Shown here: one piece after another, positions 23,818-32,956 of the stretch
Numbering within the stretch: position 1 is the stretch's first letter
How the letters are laid out: the number at the start of each line of letters is the position of its first letter
DNA from: Anaerolineaceae bacterium
GTDB lineage: Bacteria; Chloroflexota; Anaerolineae; Anaerolineales; Villigracilaceae
Reading direction: 5' to 3'
Assembly (NCBI GenBank): GCA_003598975.1
Contig: QZIJ01000003.1
Span: forward strand, 1 to 61,981
Length of the DNA stretch: 61,981 nt
The notes under the pieces: generated by a model
Seen by the model: only the letters and a program-made list of their open reading frames with translations
What the model was told of the DNA's origin: nothing
Databases searched by the model: none
Program-made: the position numbers and the translations under genes

Positions 23818-24495
23818 TTAGAAGGTGATGTCGAGCAGGCCCTCGGCCACCGAGCGCAGTCGGTCGGTGGACATGCTGCTGAGTTTGCGCGCCAGTTCGA
23901 GGTAGGGGATGTTGACGGGCTGGCTGGCGAAGGCGCGCAAGTCGGATGGAAGTTTGAGGAAGTCGTGGATGGCTTTCTGGTCGCTCATCCACTGGCCGAC
24001 GGGGCCGCTCTGGTCGAAGAGTTCGTCCACGCGACTGTCGAGCGCGCCAAGCAGGATCTCGAGGTCGGGCACCGGGATGGGACGCTCGCCCAGTTCGAAG
24101 GCTTTCAATCGGCTGGAGGTAATGCCCGTTTCCTGCGAAAGTTCGCGCACCGATTTGTTGACCTTCTCGCGCGTCTGACGCAGTAACGCGCCAATCATCC
24201 TCTGACGGACGAGGAGTAGCCGCGGCAGGTCGAGCGGCGCGGTGGAAGGTTGATCGTCCGAGATGGCTTCGTTGCCCCAGAAGTGATTGATGGGTAGTTT
24301 CAGAAAATAAACCAGCACTTCCAGTTCAGGCAACGAGGGTGAACGGCGACCCTCTTCATAGGATTTGAAGATGCCCTTCGTCACGCCAACGGCTTCGGCG
24401 CACTCCTGTAAAGTCTTACGCGAGGCCAGGCGTGCATCCCGAATGAGGACGCCTAGTTTCTTGGTGCGGATGGTGATCTGGGAACGAGTGTCCAT
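23818..24495 (-). CDS. Regulator with two XRE-type helix-turn-helix domains
   Basis: A 225-residue cytoplasmic protein. The first HTH (residues about 12-68) includes SRKTLQECAEAVGVTKGIFK and SYEEGRRSPSLPELEVL; the second (98-150) includes NKSVRELSQETGITSSRLK and AFELGERPIPVPDLEIL. A helical C-terminus follows with no known enzyme. It has its own promoter and heads the TPR-GNAT-V4R genes, which it may control. Confidence 0.87.
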   Translation of the reverse strand: MDTRSQITIRTKKLGVLIRDARLASRKTLQECAEAVGVTKGIFKSYEEGRRSPSLPELEVLVYFLKLPINHFWGNEAISDDQPSTAPLDLPRLLLVRQRMIGALLRQTREKVNKSVRELSQETGITSSRLKAFELGERPIPVPDLEILLGALDSRVDELFDQSGPVGQWMSDQKAIHDFLKLPSDLRAFASQPVNIPYLELARKLSSMSTDRLRSVAEGLLDITF

Positions 24496-24527
24496 GACGA
24501 TTCCTTGAATTGCAGGTTAGTGTTCGG

Positions 24528-24533
24528 ATTATA
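24528..24533 (-). promoter_or_regulatory. -10 box of the XRE regulator gene
   Basis: TATAAT on the minus strand lies 32 bases before the ATG at 24495, and an AAGGA sequence stands before that ATG. This is an ordinary leadered arrangement. Confidence 0.55.
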
Positions 24534-24558
24534 CTGCCTCTTGGTTTAATCTTTAGAT

Positions 24559-25890
24559 TCACTCGCGGCGGCGCGGGCGATTGCCCAGCATCTCGGAGAG
24601 GTTGGCGCCAAAGACTTCGGGCCCGAGTTTCAAACCAGCAGCCTCGAGGCGCGGGGAGAAGATCGGGCGGATGCCAGTCGGTTTGAGTTCCCCGAGGATT
24701 TTTCCGCCTTCAGCCACCCCAGTCTGATCGAACTTGAACACATCCGTCAGCACCACCGTATCGCCTTCCATGCCGGCCACCTCGGTGATGGCCGTCACTT
24801 TGCGTGTGCCATCCTTCAGGCGCGACTGTTGAACAATGAGGTCCACTGCCGAGGCGATTTGCTGGCGGACAACCTTGAGGGGCAGGTCCATGCCGGCCAT
24901 CATGACCAACGTCTCCAGGCGCGCGAGCGCGTCGCGCGGCGAGTTGGCGTGGACAGTGGTGAGCGAGCCGTCGTGGCCGGTGTTCATGGCCTGCAACATA
25001 TCCAGCGCTTCGCCACCGCGGCACTCGCCCACCACAATACGGTCGGGACGCATCCGCAGAGAATTCCGCACCAGGTCGCGAACGGTCATCGCACCGTGAC
25101 CATCGGTTCCGGCAAGCTTGGTCTCCAGCCGCAATACGTGATCCTGCTGGAGTTGCAGTTCGGCGGAATCCTCAATAGTGACAATGCGCTCATTTTCGGG
25201 AATATAACTGGAAAGGGCGTTCAGCAGGGTGGTCTTGCCCGAACCCGTCCCACCCGAAATGATGAGGTTGAGCCGCGCCAGCACGCAGGCGCGCAGGAAA
25301 GTCGCCATATTTTCGGTCAACGATCCATATTCGATCAGTTGCAGAATGCCGAGCCTATCCTTCGGGAATTTTCGAATGGTGATGGAAGGGCCGTCCATCG
25401 CCACAGGAGGGATGATGGCGTTGACGCGCGAGCCGTCCGGCAGTCGCGCGTCCACCGCGGGATTGTCGGCATCCACGCGGCGGCCAAGCGGCAGGATGAT
25501 CTTGTCAATCACGCGCAAAACATGCTGGTCGTTCTCGAAAACGATCGGGGTTTTAGTCAACTTTCCCTTTTTTTCCACATAGACGCTCTTCGCGCTGTTG
25601 ACCATCACTTCGCTGACTTCGGGGTCGTTGAGCAACGGCTGGATGGGACCATAGCCCAGCACCTCGTTCAAAACATCCTGGGTCAATTGCTGACGAACCG
25701 CATCGGGCAGTTTCAACTGCGAGCGTTCGTAGACTTCGGCGACGCCCTGGGTCACATACTCTGTCTGTTTGCCGGGGGGAATCTCCTGCCCTTCGAGCGC
25801 GCGGGACAGGTTTTCAATGAGGTAATTTTTGAATTTGACCATATCCGCGGCGGTCAGACTGGGGGGCGGCTGATTCTTGAGCGTGGTCAT
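24559..25890 (-). CDS. cpaF: Tad/Flp pilus assembly ATPase CpaF
   Basis: A 443-residue secretion ATPase: Walker [13 protein letters not shown], Asp box, and Walker B/His region [16 protein letters not shown] with [12 protein letters not shown]. The N-terminal half ([20 protein letters not shown], then [15 protein letters not shown]) is typical of CpaF/TadA. It powers assembly of Flp pili at the inner face of the membrane. Its start overlaps the small upstream gene by four bases. TadB/TadC genes are not in this window; a pilin gene is at 61.7 kb. Confidence 0.94.
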   Translation of the reverse strand: MTTLKNQPPPSLTAADMVKFKNYLIENLSRALEGQEIPPGKQTEYVTQGVAEVYERSQLKLPDAVRQQLTQDVLNEVLGYGPIQPLLNDPEVSEVMVNSAKSVYVEKKGKLTKTPIVFENDQHVLRVIDKIILPLGRRVDADNPAVDARLPDGSRVNAIIPPVAMDGPSITIRKFPKDRLGILQLIEYGSLTENMATFLRACVLARLNLIISGGTGSGKTTLLNALSSYIPENERIVTIEDSAELQLQQDHVLRLETKLAGTDGHGAMTVRDLVRNSLRMRPDRIVVGECRGGEALDMLQAMNTGHDGSLTTVHANSPRDALARLETLVMMAGMDLPLKVVRQQIASAVDLIVQQSRLKDGTRKVTAITEVAGMEGDTVVLTDVFKFDQTGVAEGGKILGELKPTGIRPIFSPRLEAAGLKLGPEVFGANLSEMLGNRPRRRE

Positions 25891-26171
25891 TTGTCTCTCT
25901 CCTCGGGCATCACCCAGACAATCCGGTCGCGGCGAACCGCCAAAAAGTCCGCGCGGCGAACGGTCTTTCCATCCGCATCGAGAATGCTGACATCCGTCAT
26001 CGCGAGAAAGGGTTCATCAAGGTCCAGTTCAGTTTTCAAACGCTGGTCGGGACGAATGTGAATCCTGCCAATCAGTTGGTGCGTGACAGTTTGCAGGATA
26101 ACCTGAACGGGGACTTTGGTAACCACCTCAGTAAACACTTTTCCCTTTTCATCTTCAAATTCAAAACTCAT
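25887..26171 (-). CDS. Small unknown protein between cpaE and cpaF
   Basis: A 94-residue protein, MSFEFEDEKGKVFTEVVTKV at the start, rich in beta-strand-like segments, with LIGRIHIRPDQRLKTELD and LAVRRDRIVWVMPEE. I recognise no family. A near-perfect SD (AAGGAGG) is placed inside the end of cpaE, and the gene overlaps cpaE by 11 bases and cpaF by four, so it is strongly coupled to pilus expression. No membrane segment or signal peptide is seen. Confidence 0.78.
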   Translation of the reverse strand: MSFEFEDEKGKVFTEVVTKVPVQVILQTVTHQLIGRIHIRPDQRLKTELDLDEPFLAMTDVSILDADGKTVRRADFLAVRRDRIVWVMPEERDK

Positions 26172-27378
26172 AGGAACCTCCTTGCTGTGATTCGGCGCGC
26201 ACGCGGCCTGCATGGGTAATCATTTGCAGGGCGACCTCTTTGAGTATCATGGACGCGGTGTCGTTGGGGAATTTGGAGGCAAAAGGCACATTCTGGCTGT
26301 TCGCCATGAGGAGGTTTCCAACCAGGTGGGGCAATGCCGATTGAACTGTCAGGCCAAGTGTACCTTCCACTTCCGCTTTGGAAATGCTCTCGAAGCCCAC
26401 CGCACGATTAAGGATGGTAAAAATGTGATCCTTCGACAACCCCTTGGATTGCAGGTATTGCCAGACGACGCGGCTCAAGCGGACGGTGCCCATGTCTGGA
26501 CTGACGGGCATGGCGATCAGGTCGGCCTGCTGGATGATGGGCAGGATGATCTGGGAAAGAGCGCGTCCAACATCAATGAAGACGAAATCAAAGGCGGCCT
26601 GCAGAGATTGAACGATCTGTCCGATGCGGTCGGCCCGCAGGCTGGCCGCGCTTTCGGGATCGGGCGAACCCGCCACAAGGTGGAATTTCCAGGCGGGCAG
26701 TTTGGGCAGGTTTTCGCGGAAGAAGGCTTCGTCTGTTTTTGCGGGCGGCATGGCCGCGAGGGTGACCAGGTTCATTCCACCGTCATAGCCGACGATGGAT
26801 GCGATGGAGCCGATGGGCAGGACGCTGTCGAGTACGACCACGCGCGCCCTGGGTTGGTGCAGAAAAATGTTCATCGCCAGGTTGGCGCACAGGGATGAGG
26901 CGCCTGTCCCCCCTTTGGCGCTGATGAAAATAATCAGCAATCCGCCTTTTTGTTTCGCTGTCAAAGGAGCAGTCTGCTCAAGTGTGGATGGAGTTTCGTC
27001 TGGCCGGGAGGCAAGCCACAGTTCGATGGCATCCATCAAGGCAGGGATGTCATTTGCGGATTTGTAAAAGTATTCGTTGAAGCCTGCTTCGCGGCAGGCG
27101 GCCTCGCGCGCCGGGTTGGGATCACTGCTGAGGGCGATGGCAGGGATGGAGGCGCTACGCGCGTCGGCACGGAGTTTGTGGATAAGTTCCTCGCCCGGCA
27201 GGTCGGACAGTTTGGGATCAACCAGGATCAGGTCCGGGTGGTCGCGCCAGGCAAAGATCAGGCCTTCCCTACCAAGCGAGGTCTCGAGCACGCGGCAGTC
27301 CTTCTGTTCCAATAAACGCGCAAGGAAATTTCGGCTGGCGCCATCCCCATCCACGATTAGAGCGGTCTTTTCGGCCAT
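26161..27378 (-). CDS. cpaE: CpaE-like protein: receiver domain plus MinD/ParA-type ATPase
   Basis: A 405-residue protein. Residues 4-120 form a response-regulator-like domain (ALIVDGDGASRNFLARLL, PDLILVDPKLSDLPGEEL) in which the usual acidic pair is altered (VDGDG), so phosphorylation is uncertain. Residues 145-400 form a ParA/MinD ATPase with the deviant Walker A KGGTGASSL and VLDSVLPIGSIAS. CpaE proteins place the Tad pilus machine in the cell. It is 15 bases after the OmpR-type regulator gene. Confidence 0.9.
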   Translation of the reverse strand: MAEKTALIVDGDGASRNFLARLLEQKDCRVLETSLGREGLIFAWRDHPDLILVDPKLSDLPGEELIHKLRADARSASIPAIALSSDPNPAREAACREAGFNEYFYKSANDIPALMDAIELWLASRPDETPSTLEQTAPLTAKQKGGLLIIFISAKGGTGASSLCANLAMNIFLHQPRARVVVLDSVLPIGSIASIVGYDGGMNLVTLAAMPPAKTDEAFFRENLPKLPAWKFHLVAGSPDPESAASLRADRIGQIVQSLQAAFDFVFIDVGRALSQIILPIIQQADLIAMPVSPDMGTVRLSRVVWQYLQSKGLSKDHIFTILNRAVGFESISKAEVEGTLGLTVQSALPHLVGNLLMANSQNVPFASKFPNDTASMILKEVALQMITHAGRVRAESQQGGSYEF

Positions 27379-27393
27379 GGCGGCCTCCTACCT

Positions 27394-28089
27394 TTAATTT
27401 TCGAGTGGCGGCATCAGGTAACCCAAACCCGAGCGCGTGACGATATGACGCGGGTTGTGAGGGTCATCCTCCAGTTTTTGGCGCAGGCGGGCAATGCTCA
27501 CCCATAGAATTTCCTTGTCGGCTTTGTATTCAGGCCCCCAAACGCTGGTGAGCAGTTCTTCGGATGTAAGAATTTTTCCGAGGTTGTGTGCAAATTGCAA
27601 TAGCAGGCGGTATTCGGTGGCGGAAAGGGAGACATCCTGCTCGCCGCGCCAGACTTCGGCGCGCGCAAAGTCGATGCGCAGGTTGTCGTGGGTGAAGAAG
27701 CGCGCCTGTCCGCTTTCGGAGGGGAGTTGGGCGCGGCGGAGGACTGCGCGGACGCGCGCCAGCAGTTCGGTGGCGGAGAAGGGTTTGACGAGGTAGTCGT
27801 CGGCGCCGAGGTCAAGACCGCGCACGCGGTCCTGTTCTTCACCCTTGGCGGTGAGGATGATAATGGGAACGCTGGAAAATTCGCGGATACGCTGGGTGGC
27901 GCCAAACCCGTCGAGACGGGGCATCATGATGTCGAGCAGGATCAGGTCAATGGGCTGGGAGGAAAAAACATCCACGGCCTGCTGACCATCCTGTGCGGTG
28001 ACCACTTCGTAGCCTTCGGTGCGAAGGTTTGCTTCCAAGAGTCGCAGGTATCGCGGTTCGTCATCTACAATCAGAACTCGTTTTGCCAT
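27394..28089 (-). CDS. OmpR-family response regulator
   Basis: A 231-residue protein with a receiver domain (RVLIVDDEPRYLRLLEANL, phospho-Asp in LILLDIMMPRLDG, switch Lys in DYLVKPF) and a winged-helix DNA-binding domain (LSATEYRLLLQFAHNLGKIL, then VWGPEYKADKEILWVSIARL). It lies in one operon with two histidine kinases and probably takes its phosphate from one or both, and may act on the pilus genes. Confidence 0.93.
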   Translation of the reverse strand: MAKRVLIVDDEPRYLRLLEANLRTEGYEVVTAQDGQQAVDVFSSQPIDLILLDIMMPRLDGFGATQRIREFSSVPIIILTAKGEEQDRVRGLDLGADDYLVKPFSATELLARVRAVLRRAQLPSESGQARFFTHDNLRIDFARAEVWRGEQDVSLSATEYRLLLQFAHNLGKILTSEELLTSVWGPEYKADKEILWVSIARLRQKLEDDPHNPRHIVTRSGLGYLMPPLEN

Positions 28090-28107
28090 GGTGTTCTCCT
28101 TTTTGGT

Positions 28108-29313
28108 TCACGTTTCAGAAGGCGCGACCGCTTCGAGCGGTAGTTGGATGTGGAAGGTGGTTCCCCGCTCGAGAGCGGATTCCACCCAAATCTTACCATG
28201 ATGCGCCATGATGATCTGGTGACAAATATAAAGTCCCAATCCAGTGCCAGTGCTGACAATGTGTTCGCCGGGCACGCGGTAGAAGCGTTCAAAGATCATG
28301 GCCTGGTGTTCAGGGGGAATACCGGGACCATGGTCTGCAAAGTGGACGTGCAGTGTGTCTCTATCCTGCCTTAGACTAATTTCGAGGGGGGAGCCGGGCG
28401 CGTATTTGATGGCGTTGCTGAACAGGTTCTCGAAGACGCGCGTCAGGTGGATGTTATCGCCGGGGATGGGCGGGACCGGCCCGAAGTCCAGCGTGACCGA
28501 GAGGCCGGGGTGGCGTTGTTTGATACGCAGGACCGCGTCGCGGATGAGGGCGTCCATCCGCATGGGCTGGAATTTAAATTGCAGGGTATTGCTTTGCAGG
28601 CGGGCAGATTCGAGCAGGTCTTCGATCAGTTGCGTCAGGCGGTCAGCTTCCTCCTCGATGATGGTGAGGAATTCGCGCTGGGTGTTGACGTCCCAACTGG
28701 TATCCTGACGAAGCAGAGTGGTGGAATAGCCTTTGATGAAGCCGAGCGGCGTGCGAAGTTCGTGCGAGATGGTGGCGAGGAAGTCATCCTGCAGGCGGAT
28801 GCGGCGCTGGACTTCGTCCAACTGGTGGTAGGTATCCTGCCAGGCGCGGCGTTCGAACAGGCAGGACATCCACGTGGAGGCCAGTGCGGCCACCTGGAGG
28901 TGTTCATCGGAAAATTCGGGACCGCCAAAGCGGACAAAGACCGCCGCGCCACTCAACTGCGCGCCTTCGTACAATGGCATGCCCAGCAGGTGGGAAAGGT
29001 CGAGGCGGTCGGTGTGTGGTTTATATTTGTGCGGCGGAGTCTGGAGGACAATGTGCCCGTGCGTGAGGACTTCCGCCGCGATGCGATCTCCCCAGGCCGC
29101 GTCGGCTTCCGCGTTCTTGCCGCGTCCAAGTGCGCGGGCGTAGACAACTTCGAGGGCATTGGTTTTTGGATCGGTCAGATAAACGGCCAGGTTATCGAAC
29201 ACAATGAAGGGACGCAATTCCATGGTCAGCGCTTCGAGCGCGGATTTCCAATCTGCCTGAACGGCGGCCTTTTGGAAGAGTGTGAACAGGGAATTGAGCG
29301 CCTCGGCGTTCAT
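28108..29313 (-). CDS. Soluble GAF-domain sensor histidine kinase
   Basis: A 401-residue kinase without membrane helices. A GAF-like domain covers about residues 10-165; HisKA has ISHELRTPLGFIKGY; the ATPase domain has NLFSNAIKYAPG, DHGPGIP and GTGLGLYI. The ligand is unknown. Its start overlaps the stop of the MshEN kinase gene by four bases. Confidence 0.9.
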   Translation of the reverse strand: MNAEALNSLFTLFQKAAVQADWKSALEALTMELRPFIVFDNLAVYLTDPKTNALEVVYARALGRGKNAEADAAWGDRIAAEVLTHGHIVLQTPPHKYKPHTDRLDLSHLLGMPLYEGAQLSGAAVFVRFGGPEFSDEHLQVAALASTWMSCLFERRAWQDTYHQLDEVQRRIRLQDDFLATISHELRTPLGFIKGYSTTLLRQDTSWDVNTQREFLTIIEEEADRLTQLIEDLLESARLQSNTLQFKFQPMRMDALIRDAVLRIKQRHPGLSVTLDFGPVPPIPGDNIHLTRVFENLFSNAIKYAPGSPLEISLRQDRDTLHVHFADHGPGIPPEHQAMIFERFYRVPGEHIVSTGTGLGLYICHQIIMAHHGKIWVESALERGTTFHIQLPLEAVAPSET

Positions 29314-30350
29314 TCGTTCTCCCTACCTTCCTCGGCAATGGTCAGCAGAGGGAATTTGAACGTGGAGCCTTTCCCATCCATGGATTGGACTTCGAGCATC
29401 GAACCATGCGCCTCCACGATCTGGCGGACGAGGGAAAGGCCGATGCCCGTCCCGCCGTATTTGCGGGTGGAGGAACTGTCCAGCTGGTGGAACGGCTCGA
29501 AGATCTCCTCGACGCGCTGGGGCGGGATGCCGATGCCCGTATCAGTGACGGAAACGATGACCAGATTGGCCGTCTCGCGTTGCACGTTCAAGACCACGCG
29601 TCCGCCCGAGGAGGTGAACTTGACCGCGTTATCCAGCAGTTGACTCAACGCCCAGGCGATCTTTTGCGAATCGGCCTGGACCAGCGGTAGATTCTTGTCC
29701 AACACGGCATGGACGGTGACGCCGCGGTCCCTGGCTTTCTGTTCGACAGATTTAACGCTGATGTTCGCCAGCCGCGCAATGTCCACGGCTTCCAGTTTCA
29801 GGCTTAATTCACCGCGTGAGGCCAGTGAGAACATGATCAAGTCGTCAATCAAACCTTCCAACCGCACCGTGGATTGCTGGCTGACCTGCATGGCGTGTTT
29901 TTGTTCGGGCGTGATCGGTCCCAAAGATTCGCTCACCATCAATTCGATGTACCCCTTCACATGAGTCAGCGGCGTTCTTAACTCGTGCGAAATATTCGAG
30001 ACGAAATTTGCCTTCATCTGGCTGAGTTCGGAGAGCCGCTCCAGCGCGCTCTGTAATTCCGCCGTGCGCTGTTGCACACGCTGTTCCAGACTGCGATTCG
30101 CCGCCTGTAACGCGTTCCGCAACTGGATGATCTGCTCGGTCACCACCTGATCCAACGAGGATTGCTTGAGCAGGCCCAATTCGATCAGCGCCTGTCCCAA
30201 CAGACAGGCCTTGCCCTGCGCGATCTGATCCTGCTGATAGGCCAGCGCGGCCTGAAGATCCTGCTCACGGATGAAGCCCTTCTGCACGAGCGAATCGCCC
30301 AGGCGCGTTACAAGCATTTCAGGGCTGAGATGAAGTGGCTGTGTAGTCAT
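29310..30350 (-). CDS. MshEN-domain sensor histidine kinase
   Basis: A 346-residue kinase without membrane helices. Residues about 12-70 (RLGDSLVQKGFIREQDLQAA, then LLGQALIELGLLKQSSLDQV) carry the two tandem LGxxLxxxGxI motifs of the MshEN domain, which binds c-di-GMP in the pilus ATPase MshE. A coiled coil (residues 75-115) connects to HisKA (ISHELRTPLTHVKGYIEL) and an ATPase domain (LLDNAVKFTSSGG, DTGIGIP, GTGIGLSLV). The start at 30350 gives an ATGA overlap with the amidohydrolase and has SD GGAGG; the longer upstream frame is antisense-like noise. c-di-GMP sensing is inferred from the motif. Confidence 0.85.
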   Translation of the reverse strand: MTTQPLHLSPEMLVTRLGDSLVQKGFIREQDLQAALAYQQDQIAQGKACLLGQALIELGLLKQSSLDQVVTEQIIQLRNALQAANRSLEQRVQQRTAELQSALERLSELSQMKANFVSNISHELRTPLTHVKGYIELMVSESLGPITPEQKHAMQVSQQSTVRLEGLIDDLIMFSLASRGELSLKLEAVDIARLANISVKSVEQKARDRGVTVHAVLDKNLPLVQADSQKIAWALSQLLDNAVKFTSSGGRVVLNVQRETANLVIVSVTDTGIGIPPQRVEEIFEPFHQLDSSSTRKYGGTGIGLSLVRQIVEAHGSMLEVQSMDGKGSTFKFPLLTIAEEGRENE

Positions 30351-31972
30351 GCGGACCTCCAAACCCATTCCCCTCCCACCATCGTGGCAGATGACTGCAT
30401 CGCAAGCAATTCCTCTGCGGGACAAGTGAACGGGTCTTTTTCCAGAACGATGAGATCGGCGAGACAGCCCGGGGCCAATCGGCCCAGACGGGATTCGGTG
30501 CCCGCCGCGTACGCCGCTCCTATTGTATACGCTTCGACAGCCTCGCGCGCGCTCAATTTTTCCTCGGGGACCCACCCCGCAGACTCCGCCGACTCGTCCG
30601 CGCGTCGACGCGTGACCGCGGCATACAGACCGAGGAACGGGTTCGGCGATTCTACGGGCGCATCCGACCCGAAGGCGAGACGCGCGCCGTGCGCGAGTTG
30701 AGTCCGCCAGGCATACGCGAGTCGGACGCGTTCGCCCCAGTAGCGATCCGCCATGTGCATATCCGAGGTGGCGTGGATGGGCTGCATCGAGGCGATCACG
30801 TCCAATTGCGCGAGACGCGCCGCATCGTCGGGATGTAACACCTGCACATGTTCGATGCGGTGACGATGATGTGCGAGGCCGTGTGCGCGTTCGTAGCCGC
30901 GCAACTGCTCGTACGCGTCCAGCACTTCGTGATTCGCCCTGTCGCCGATCGCGTGGACGGTCATCGCCAGTCCCACATCGGCGGCGCGGCGGGCGATCTC
31001 GAAGAGATGCTCGCCGTCCATGTTGAGGATGCCGCGGTTTTCTGGCTCGCCCAGGTACGGCTGGAACATGGCCGCCGTGCGCGGACCGAGCGCGCCATCC
31101 ACGAAGGCTTTCACGTTGCCGATACGCAGACGATGATCGCCGAAGCCACTGCGCAAACCGAGTTCGTGCGCGTGGTCGAGATCGTCCACGGGGATGTTTT
31201 TGACGACGCGCAATTTGAGTTCACCGCGCTGATGCAATTGCTGGAGAGCCATGAAGCAAATGCGGCGGTCGAAATCGTGGACGCCCGTCAGTCCCATCTT
31301 CCATAGAATCGTCTGCGCGGCACGGATGGACTCGACGACCGCGTCCACGCTCGGTTGCGGAATCTTCGCGCTGACCAAATCCATCGCGGTTTCGAGCAGG
31401 ATACCCGTCGGCTGTCCGTGCTCGTCGCGTTGGATTTCGCCATTTTCAGGATTCGGCGTGGCTGACGTGATGCCTGCCAATTTCAAGGCGGCAGTGTTCA
31501 CCCACGCGGCGTGGAGGGACTTCGCGGTGAGATAAACGGGGTGGTTGGGAGCGATGGAGTCGAGGTCACTTGCAGAAGGCCAAAGAGATTTACCGCTAAG
31601 ATCGCCATTGAAATTCTTTGCGGTCTTGGCGGTTAATTCTCCCCACTGGTTTTGATTCCAACCATGACCCATAATCCATGCATCATTTCCCACGGTCTTC
31701 ACGCGCTCCGCCACGCGGCGCAGACATTCCTCCAGCGTGGACGTTTCGCAGTCAATTTTTTGCAGGCCCAGGGCGTAATACTGCAGGTGAATGTGCGCGT
31801 CGGTGAGACCAGGCAAGACGACGCGCCCGCCGAGGTCAAATTTCTCGGCGCGGGAGTCGAGCAGTTCATCGCCGCCAACCGCGACGATCTCGCCGCGGTC
31901 AATCAACAGCGCGGAGGCTGTCTCTTGCGCGGGGTTGAGGGTGCGAATGCGGGCGTTACAGATAAGTTTCAT
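30347..31972 (-). CDS. YtcJ-like metal-dependent amidohydrolase
   Basis: A 541-residue protein of the amidohydrolase superfamily: LTDAHIHLQYYALG (metal HxH), MTVHAIGDRANHEVLDAYE, RIEHVQVL and FGSDAPVESPNPF (catalytic Asp). Family members hydrolyse N-acyl or formamide bonds; the substrate is not known. The start at 31972 is chosen because the conserved part begins MKLICNARIRTL; the 32 codons before it lie in a repeat. An in-frame palindromic element inserts ELTAKTAKNFNGDLSGK after the GHGWNQNQWG segment. It is the first gene of the chain leading to cpaF, joined by overlaps. Confidence 0.88.
   Translation of the reverse strand: MKLICNARIRTLNPAQETASALLIDRGEIVAVGGDELLDSRAEKFDLGGRVVLPGLTDAHIHLQYYALGLQKIDCETSTLEECLRRVAERVKTVGNDAWIMGHGWNQNQWGELTAKTAKNFNGDLSGKSLWPSASDLDSIAPNHPVYLTAKSLHAAWVNTAALKLAGITSATPNPENGEIQRDEHGQPTGILLETAMDLVSAKIPQPSVDAVVESIRAAQTILWKMGLTGVHDFDRRICFMALQQLHQRGELKLRVVKNIPVDDLDHAHELGLRSGFGDHRLRIGNVKAFVDGALGPRTAAMFQPYLGEPENRGILNMDGEHLFEIARRAADVGLAMTVHAIGDRANHEVLDAYEQLRGYERAHGLAHHRHRIEHVQVLHPDDAARLAQLDVIASMQPIHATSDMHMADRYWGERVRLAYAWRTQLAHGARLAFGSDAPVESPNPFLGLYAAVTRRRADESAESAGWVPEEKLSAREAVEAYTIGAAYAAGTESRLGRLAPGCLADLIVLEKDPFTCPAEELLAMQSSATMVGGEWVWRSA
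31586..31639. repeat. In-frame palindromic element inside the amidohydrolase gene
   Basis: TTTACCGCTAAGATCGCC and GGCGGTTAA form an imperfect inverted repeat that is translated as ELTAKTAKNFNGDLSGK. The peptide start ELTAKxAKN is shared with the element at 45391-45457. Confidence 0.75.
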
Positions 31973-32030
31973 GTTTAAGATTGAAAGTTGAAAATTACCG
32001 GTCGCAGAAATTGAATCTTCAACCTTCAAC

Positions 32031-32882
32031 TCACAACAATCTCTCCAACAGCGTATCCAATTCTTCATCCGAGTAATAATAGATCGTCACCGCGCCGCCC
32101 TTCTTGCCGTGCTTGAGCGCGACCTTCGTGCCGAGGCTGGCGCGCAGTTTTCGTTCGATGTCCAGCACATCTGCGGAGGCGCGCGACTTGGCCTTGGTCT
32201 TTGGTTTCTCGCCTCCCAACTTGCGGACGAGTCCCTCGGTCTGCCGCACAGAGAGATACAGTTTCAACACGGTCTGCAACGCGGCTTCCTGTGCCTTGGC
32301 AGAGGTGAGTCCCAGCAGGGCGCGCGCATGGCCTTCGGTGATCTGCCCGTCTACAAGAACCTGCTTCACCTTCGCGGAGAGTCCCAGCAGGCGCAGGGTG
32401 TTGGTCACCGTCACGCGGCTCTTGCCTACGCGCGCGGCCACCTGTTCCTGCGAAAGCCCAAAATCCTGCACGAGATGATGATACGCCTCAGCCTCCTCGA
32501 GCGGATTCAAATCCGCGCGCTGGACGTTTTCGATCAGCGCAAGTTCCAGCAATTGACGGTCACTGGCCTGCCGCACGATGACGGGGACGGTCTTCAATCC
32601 CGCGAGTTTCGCGGCCTGTAAACGACGTTCCCCCGCGATCAGGGTGAAATTCCCGCCGCGCGCCGGCGAGACGATCAACGGCTGGATGATTCCATGCTCG
32701 CGAATGGACGCGGCCAACTCCTCGAGTTCCCCCGCGTCAAACTGGACCCGCGGCTGGCGCGGGTTCCGCGCGATAGACTCCACTGAGGCTTGCTGGACGC
32801 CTCCCGCGACAGGCCGAGAATCCGAATCGCCGCCGGGGATGAGGGCGTCGAGTCCTTTACCGAGTCCAGTTCGTTGAGGCAT
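32031..32882 (-). CDS. parB: Chromosome-partitioning protein ParB
   Basis: A 283-residue ParB/Spo0J protein: N-terminal RTGLGKGLDALIPGGD, the CTP-binding motif ERRLQAAKLAGLKTVPVIV (GERR), ALIENVQRADLNPLEEAEAY and an HTH (LSQEQVAARVGKSRVTVTNT). It would load on parS sites and slide as a CTP clamp. No parS was found nearby. SD AAGGAG precedes the ATG. Confidence 0.95.
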   Translation of the reverse strand: MPQRTGLGKGLDALIPGGDSDSRPVAGGVQQASVESIARNPRQPRVQFDAGELEELAASIREHGIIQPLIVSPARGGNFTLIAGERRLQAAKLAGLKTVPVIVRQASDRQLLELALIENVQRADLNPLEEAEAYHHLVQDFGLSQEQVAARVGKSRVTVTNTLRLLGLSAKVKQVLVDGQITEGHARALLGLTSAKAQEAALQTVLKLYLSVRQTEGLVRKLGGEKPKTKAKSRASADVLDIERKLRASLGTKVALKHGKKGGAVTIYYYSDEELDTLLERLL

Positions 32883-32905
32883 GTAATGCTCCTTAATATC
32901 GTGAA

Positions 32906-32950
32906 GTGGGATGGCATCCCGCTTAGTCTGTGCGGACTACCAGTCCGCAC
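32906..32950. repeat. Two hairpins between parA and parB
   Basis: GTGGGATGGCATCCCGC at 32906-32922 and GTGCGGACTACCAGTCCGCAC without its last base at 32930-32949 are both near-perfect palindromes. Similar hairpins are at 59984-60029. Confidence 0.7.
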
Positions 32951-32956
32951 CACATA

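Noticed and set aside
24829-26061. A 410-residue plus-strand open frame opposite cpaF
   Set aside because: It is the mirror frame of cpaF, whose Walker motifs are unambiguous.
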